From NCBI GenBank assembly GCA_016192145.1, contig JACPUT010000002.1, positions 186,001 to 250,000 on the forward strand: 64,000 nt of DNA, written 5' to 3'. The notes beneath the pieces are model-generated. The model saw only the letters and a list, made by a program, of their open reading frames with translations, had not been told where the DNA came from and made no database searches. The DNA comes from Acidobacteriota bacterium. GTDB taxonomy: Bacteria; Acidobacteriota; Holophagae; Holophagales; Holophagaceae. Of this stretch, positions 60,461 through 64,000 are shown piece after piece. The translations under genes and the position numbers were made by a program. The first letter of the stretch is position 1; each line of letters opens with the position of its first letter.

Positions 60461-61465
60461 ATGCAGATCAAGCAGATCAACTGGATGCTCTCCCTGGTGG
60501 CCCTCGCGGGCCTGGCCACGCTCGGCTGTGCCGAGGGCGGGCTGGGTTCCAAGGCCCGGAAGGGCGAGCTCATCCAGGCCAGCAATGAAGTCCCCGCCGG
60601 CCTCGAAGGCACCGAGGTGGAAGCGCCCTACCCGCTGGGGCTCCCCTCCGCCGTGAAGGGGCGGGGGATCTACCAGGCCAACTGCGCCTCCTGCCACGGC
60701 ACCCACTACACCGCCCAGGAGCGGCTCGACCTCGCGGCGAACAAGCCGGGCGTGCTCGACCGCCTGAAGGCCGAGGGTCGGGAGCCTGGCAATCCCAATG
60801 AAAAGGCCAAGGTCGGGCCCGATTTCGGCACCCGCGACTGGCGCTTCCAGCGCACGCCCGCGGAGCTCTACCAGCTCGTGGCCTACGGCAGCGACAAGGT
60901 GGAGCCCAAGGGCAACACCTTCATCCCCCGCACGGGCAAGGACGGCAAACCCCTGGGCCGCCTGCACCCCGGCCCCGATGGCCGGATGGGTTCCGGCTGG
61001 ATGAGCCACATCAAGGATGACCGCGGGGGTGTGAGCGTGGCCGCCAACGATCCCATGCCCGTCTGGCACGCCATCTACTACGCCTGGTCCCGCTCCATCG
61101 TGGGTGTTGCCCCCGACCAGTACAAGAAGGTCTGGGATGTCTATGGCCAGAACTGCAACGTCTGCCACGGCACCATGGGCAAGGGCGACGGCCCGCTGGC
61201 CCGCACGATCGTGCCCGCCCCCTTCAACTTCCACAACCGCAAGGCCATGGCCGAGCAGACGGACGAGTTCCTGTACTGGCGCATCTCCGAGGGCGGCCAG
61301 TTCAAGACCATCCCCGAGAGCATCCAGAAGACCATGAGCCGCACGGCCCTCGGGCTCTATGTCCACCAATGGTCCGCCATGCCCGCCTGGAAGGGCGTGC
61401 TCACCCCCGAGCAGCGTTGGCTCGCGGTGGATGGCGTCCGCCTGAAGTCCTACGAGCAGGATTGA
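60461..61465 (+). CDS. Diheme cytochrome c lipoprotein
   Basis: 334 residues. Lipobox ATLGC with Cys23. Two c-type heme sites: CASCHG (Cys75, Cys78, His79) and CNVCHG (Cys233, Cys236, His237), with a likely axial Met in SAMPAWKG near 309-316. The region between (about 100-220) is long and has a Trp/Tyr-rich helix near 203-212 (WHAIYYAWSR). It resembles the cytochrome c partners found beside bc or alternative-complex genes and may link the Rieske/cytochrome b pair to the oxidase. Anchored in the inner or outer membrane by lipid; which one is not clear. Confidence 0.85.
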   Translation: MQIKQINWMLSLVALAGLATLGCAEGGLGSKARKGELIQASNEVPAGLEGTEVEAPYPLGLPSAVKGRGIYQANCASCHGTHYTAQERLDLAANKPGVLDRLKAEGREPGNPNEKAKVGPDFGTRDWRFQRTPAELYQLVAYGSDKVEPKGNTFIPRTGKDGKPLGRLHPGPDGRMGSGWMSHIKDDRGGVSVAANDPMPVWHAIYYAWSRSIVGVAPDQYKKVWDVYGQNCNVCHGTMGKGDGPLARTIVPAPFNFHNRKAMAEQTDEFLYWRISEGGQFKTIPESIQKTMSRTALGLYVHQWSAMPAWKGVLTPEQRWLAVDGVRLKSYEQD

Positions 61466-61475
61466 GGAGACGACG

Positions 61476-62132
61476 ATGCAAGAAACGACGCGCCGTACCC
61501 TGCTCAAGGCCCTGACGTCCCTCCCCATCGTGGGCGGCGCCGTGGCCCTGCAGCATGTGATCCTCCGCTACTTCAAGCCCACCATGGCCGGCGGCCTCAA
61601 GGCCATGGCCGCCGATCCCGATAGCGCCGGTTCCTCCGAGCAGGAGATCGCCGACGTCTCGGAGCTCACGCAGCCCTGGGAGTTCAAGGAGTTCATCTAC
61701 ATCCGCAAGTCCGTGGAATACAGCAGCCGCAAGTTCCAGGGCGCCAAGATCCCGGCCTTCATCGTGCGCCTCCCCGAGGAGTACATCGCCGACAAGAAGG
61801 ATCCGAAGGCCGCCTACGTGGTCGTGCAGCGCATCTGCCCCCACCTGGGCTGCACCTTCAACTTCATCCCCAACAGCGAGGAACTGGCCGGCGGGTACAA
61901 CTACAAGGCCCCCGCGCCCTTCCATCCCTATTTCGCCTGCCCCTGCCACCTCTCGGTGTACGACCCCACGCGCCCTCAGGTGATCGCGGGCACCGTGGCG
62001 GGCAAGGCCTTCGACAAGCTGCCGGGCAAGGTGGTCTCCGGACCCGCGCCCCGTCCGCCCCGCACCATGTCCTTCGATATCCGTGGATCCAAGATCTACA
62101 TCACGGATACCGAGGGCGGCGGTGTGGGTTAA
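61476..62132 (+). CDS. Rieske iron-sulfur protein
   Basis: 218 residues. Twin-arginine leader with membrane anchor (TTRRTLLKALTSLPIVGGAVAL, about 4-25). Rieske motifs CPHLGC (Cys121, His123, Cys126) and CPCHLS (Cys155, Cys157, His158): Cys121, His123, Cys155 and His158 bind the 2Fe-2S cluster, and Cys126-Cys157 should form the disulfide. A 28-residue spacer between the two boxes is longer than in simple Rieske proteins. The C-terminal strand block ends KIYITDTEGGG. It takes one electron from quinol in the bc complex, together with the cytochrome b gene 10 bases downstream. Confidence 0.93.
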   Translation: MQETTRRTLLKALTSLPIVGGAVALQHVILRYFKPTMAGGLKAMAADPDSAGSSEQEIADVSELTQPWEFKEFIYIRKSVEYSSRKFQGAKIPAFIVRLPEEYIADKKDPKAAYVVVQRICPHLGCTFNFIPNSEELAGGYNYKAPAPFHPYFACPCHLSVYDPTRPQVIAGTVAGKAFDKLPGKVVSGPAPRPPRTMSFDIRGSKIYITDTEGGGVG

Positions 62133-62142
62133 GGGAGAACCG

Positions 62143-63753
62143 ATGCTGATCAAGTTCTGGAGCTTTCTGCAGGGCCTCCTCCCCCGCCGCGGGGTGGTGG
62201 GCCACGTCTATCACGGCGTCCTGAACGCCCCCGTCAACTTCTTCCAGTGGTTCATGGAGCGCTGGGACAAGATGGACCTCTTCGACGAAACCCACGTCGA
62301 GAAGGCCAAGACCAACCCTTTCTACGCCATCGGCGGCATGTGGTACTGGGTCTGGATGCTCGTGATCGCCAGCGGCGTGCTGCTGATGATCTACTACGTT
62401 CCCGACACCAGCCAGGCCTTCGTCTCCATCGAGCGCATGCAGGCCAACTGGAAGTGGGGCGAGATCCCCATCGGGGCCCTGATCCGCGGCATCCACAAGT
62501 ACGGCGCCGACGCCTTCATCATCCTGGCGACCCTCAAGGTCTACCGCATGTGGTTCACGGGCGGCTACAAGAACGGCCATGAGCTCAGCTTCATCGTGGC
62601 CCTGCTCCTGCTCATCATCGGCATGTACTCCGGCCTCACGGGCTACCTGCTGATCTGGAACCAGCGCGCCCTGTGGGCGACCAAGGTGATGGCCACTTTC
62701 CCGGGCTACCTCGACCAGAACCCCAGCTGGATCCCCGGCGGCGACTTCATCAACTGGACGAACCAGGGCAAGACCACGGCCCAGATCCTGCTCGGCGGCA
62801 CCTCCATCGGCCCCGCCACGGTGACGCGCTTCTACGCGTTCCACTTCATGCTCAGCTTCCTCGTCATGATCTTCTTCGAGCTGCGCGTCTACCATCGCGG
62901 CTTCAAGCGGATGAACATCAGCCGCTGGACCAAGTTCATCCTCTTCATGATGCTGGCCGGCATGGCCGTCCTGATCCCCGCGGCCCAGGGCAGCCCCGCC
63001 AACCCCGAGGTGACGCCCAACCCGATCCTCAGCGATTGGTACTTCCTCGCGATGTACCACATGCTCAAGCTCCAGGATCCCTACCTCGCCACGGTGCTCA
63101 CCGTGGGCGTGCCGGCCCTCGTGTTGCTGTCCCTCTTCATGGACCGCCGCCCCGAGACGGGCTTCAAGGAGCGGGCCATCGCGAACTGGATCGGCATTGG
63201 TGGCCTGATCTACTTCATCGTCTTCAGCTTCCTCATCATCAACAGCATCGCGGACCTGCACCGGGACGCACCCCTCTGGTACTACTCCATGGGCCTCTTC
63301 CTGCTCATCGGGTACTTCCAGGACTGGGGCTACGTGATGAAGCGGGATGGCAAGCAGTGGTGGGAGACCTTCCACGTCTTCTTCGTGGCCTTCCTCCTCG
63401 TCTCCATGAGCGCCAACACGCTGTTCCACTACTTCGGCGACATCCGTGAATGGAACGTGGCCGCGGCCGCGGAACTGCCCAAGGTGCTGGCCGCCCACCC
63501 CGGGTTCACCCAGGACCAGGCCCTGGACTTCCTCGAGAAGACCAAGCCCACCCTCAACCTCTGGCTCACGCCCGCCGCCACCCTGGCGAAGGGGATGCCC
63601 AAGGGGATGGAACTCTGGAAGCTCCACGTGGCCCTCTGGTTGATCATCCCTGCCGTGGGCACCGTGGTCGGCCTGTTCCGTTGGGGCGCCAAGCGCGATG
63701 CCCTCCTCGATGCCGCGGCCGCCAAGGCCAAGGCGAAGACCGCCGGAGCCTAG
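62143..63753 (+). CDS. Cytochrome b of a bc-type complex, one heme-b ligand pair altered
   Basis: 536 residues from the ATG at 62143, with GGGAGAA upstream. N-terminal b domain (about 55-260) plus C-terminal domain (about 260-450) and an extra C-tail of about 85 residues. One axial pair is kept, His118 (IRGIHKYGAD) and His234 (RFYAFHF). The second pair should be 14 residues after the first His and 14-15 after the other, but these are Lys132 (ATLKVYRMWFTGG) and Arg248/Val249; His251 is the nearest histidine. The quinol-site PEWY is SDWY (297-300). It works with the Rieske protein. Whether it binds one or two b hemes is open. Confidence 0.88.
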   Translation: MLIKFWSFLQGLLPRRGVVGHVYHGVLNAPVNFFQWFMERWDKMDLFDETHVEKAKTNPFYAIGGMWYWVWMLVIASGVLLMIYYVPDTSQAFVSIERMQANWKWGEIPIGALIRGIHKYGADAFIILATLKVYRMWFTGGYKNGHELSFIVALLLLIIGMYSGLTGYLLIWNQRALWATKVMATFPGYLDQNPSWIPGGDFINWTNQGKTTAQILLGGTSIGPATVTRFYAFHFMLSFLVMIFFELRVYHRGFKRMNISRWTKFILFMMLAGMAVLIPAAQGSPANPEVTPNPILSDWYFLAMYHMLKLQDPYLATVLTVGVPALVLLSLFMDRRPETGFKERAIANWIGIGGLIYFIVFSFLIINSIADLHRDAPLWYYSMGLFLLIGYFQDWGYVMKRDGKQWWETFHVFFVAFLLVSMSANTLFHYFGDIREWNVAAAAELPKVLAAHPGFTQDQALDFLEKTKPTLNLWLTPAATLAKGMPKGMELWKLHVALWLIIPAVGTVVGLFRWGAKRDALLDAAAAKAKAKTAGA

Positions 63754-63756
63754 GCC

Positions 63757-64000
63757 ATGTATTCCAACGGGCGAATCAAGACCAGCAAGTGGGTGGGGAT
63801 CATCCTCGCCGTGATCCTGCTGAGCCAGTGCATCGCCCATTGGAAGGCCTTCTTCGCCAGCGCCGGATTCATGAGCTACTTCGTGTTGATCGCCACCCTG
63901 ACCCTCTTCCTCCTCCTGATGGTGGGGCTGATGGTGGTGGTCTACGCGGAGGAGAAGGTCCAGGGGAAAGTCCAGCACCCCCGGCCGTGGTTCGACCGCA
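63757..64000 (+). CDS. Small membrane protein of the respiratory operon, cut by window edge
   Basis: 81 codons visible from the ATG at 63757, 3 bases after the cytochrome b stop. It starts MYSNGRIKTSKWVGIILAVILL. Two hydrophobic segments lie at about 12-27 and 40-64 (YFVLIATLTLFLLLMVGLMVVVYA), followed by a basic cytoplasmic-looking stretch (EEKVQGKVQHPRPW). I do not recognise it. The tight spacing makes it a likely subunit or assembly factor of the complex. The end is outside the window. Confidence 0.6.
   Translation, partial: MYSNGRIKTSKWVGIILAVILLSQCIAHWKAFFASAGFMSYFVLIATLTLFLLLMVGLMVVVYAEEKVQGKVQHPRPWFDR

Noticed and set aside
62101-63978. Minus-strand 625-codon frame antisense to cytochrome b
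   Set aside because: His/Glu/Gly-rich mirror of a membrane protein gene; no support.

Overview
The window looks like a piece of the chromosome of a GC-rich, Gram-negative respiring bacterium. The best guess is Acidobacteriota of the Holophaga/Geothrix type. That is inference from protein style, the gene order tRNA-tuf-rpmG-secE-nusG-rplKAJL-rpoBC, and a joint bc/cbb3 respiratory operon; no database search was possible. There is no rRNA, CRISPR array, prophage or replication origin in view.

Layout. 0-9 kb: housekeeping and envelope genes (Sel1-repeat protein, broken amt remnant, PAS chemoreceptor, hydrolase, frr, TauE-type permease, exported superoxide dismutase, FadL-like porin, rlmB). 9.1-23.9 kb: the translation/transcription block, with tRNA-Tyr, tRNA-Gly, tRNA-Thr, tuf, rpmG, tRNA-Trp, secE, nusG, rplK, rplA, rplJ, rplL, rpoB and rpoC, closed by a strong terminator. 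24-40 kb: a lower-GC surface polysaccharide locus (Wzz-like, a three-gene UDP-2-acetamido-L-sugar cassette, Wzx, Wzy, glycosyltransferases, a GDP-mannose 3,5-epimerase, a dead IS256 transposase, an AT-rich membrane phosphatase/transferase-like protein). After pnp on the minus strand, the polysaccharide theme resumes with a WecA-type initiating transferase and a large SLBB exporter (43-47 kb). 47-57 kb: queD, a LEA-like lipoprotein, a HAD hydrolase, rng, panD/panC/panB and a 1140-residue NTPase/TPR protein. 57.5-64 kb: an operon joining cbb3 oxidase subunits (CcoN, a CcoO-like diheme protein, a CcoQ-like peptide) to a diheme lipoprotein cytochrome c, a Rieske protein and a cytochrome b. It plausibly forms one quinol-to-oxygen branch.

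The most interesting signals are these. (1) A dispersed intergenic element is present in three full copies (12093-12317, 48458-48768, 50475-50795). Each carries a 106-108 nt segment that folds as a gap-free four-way junction. Helix sequences differ between copies while pairing and lengths are kept, and the ends are iterated TTCGCG/CGCGGAG motifs. Two copies in opposite orientation flank rng. (2) RpoB has an N-terminal insertion with eight cysteines in four pairs, and its first half repeats the exact cysteine spacing of the beta' zinc-binding domain. (3) The cytochrome b keeps one heme-b histidine pair, but the other pair is Lys plus Arg/Val. (4) A second palindromic repeat family (three copies) also punctuates operons, including rplK-rplA.
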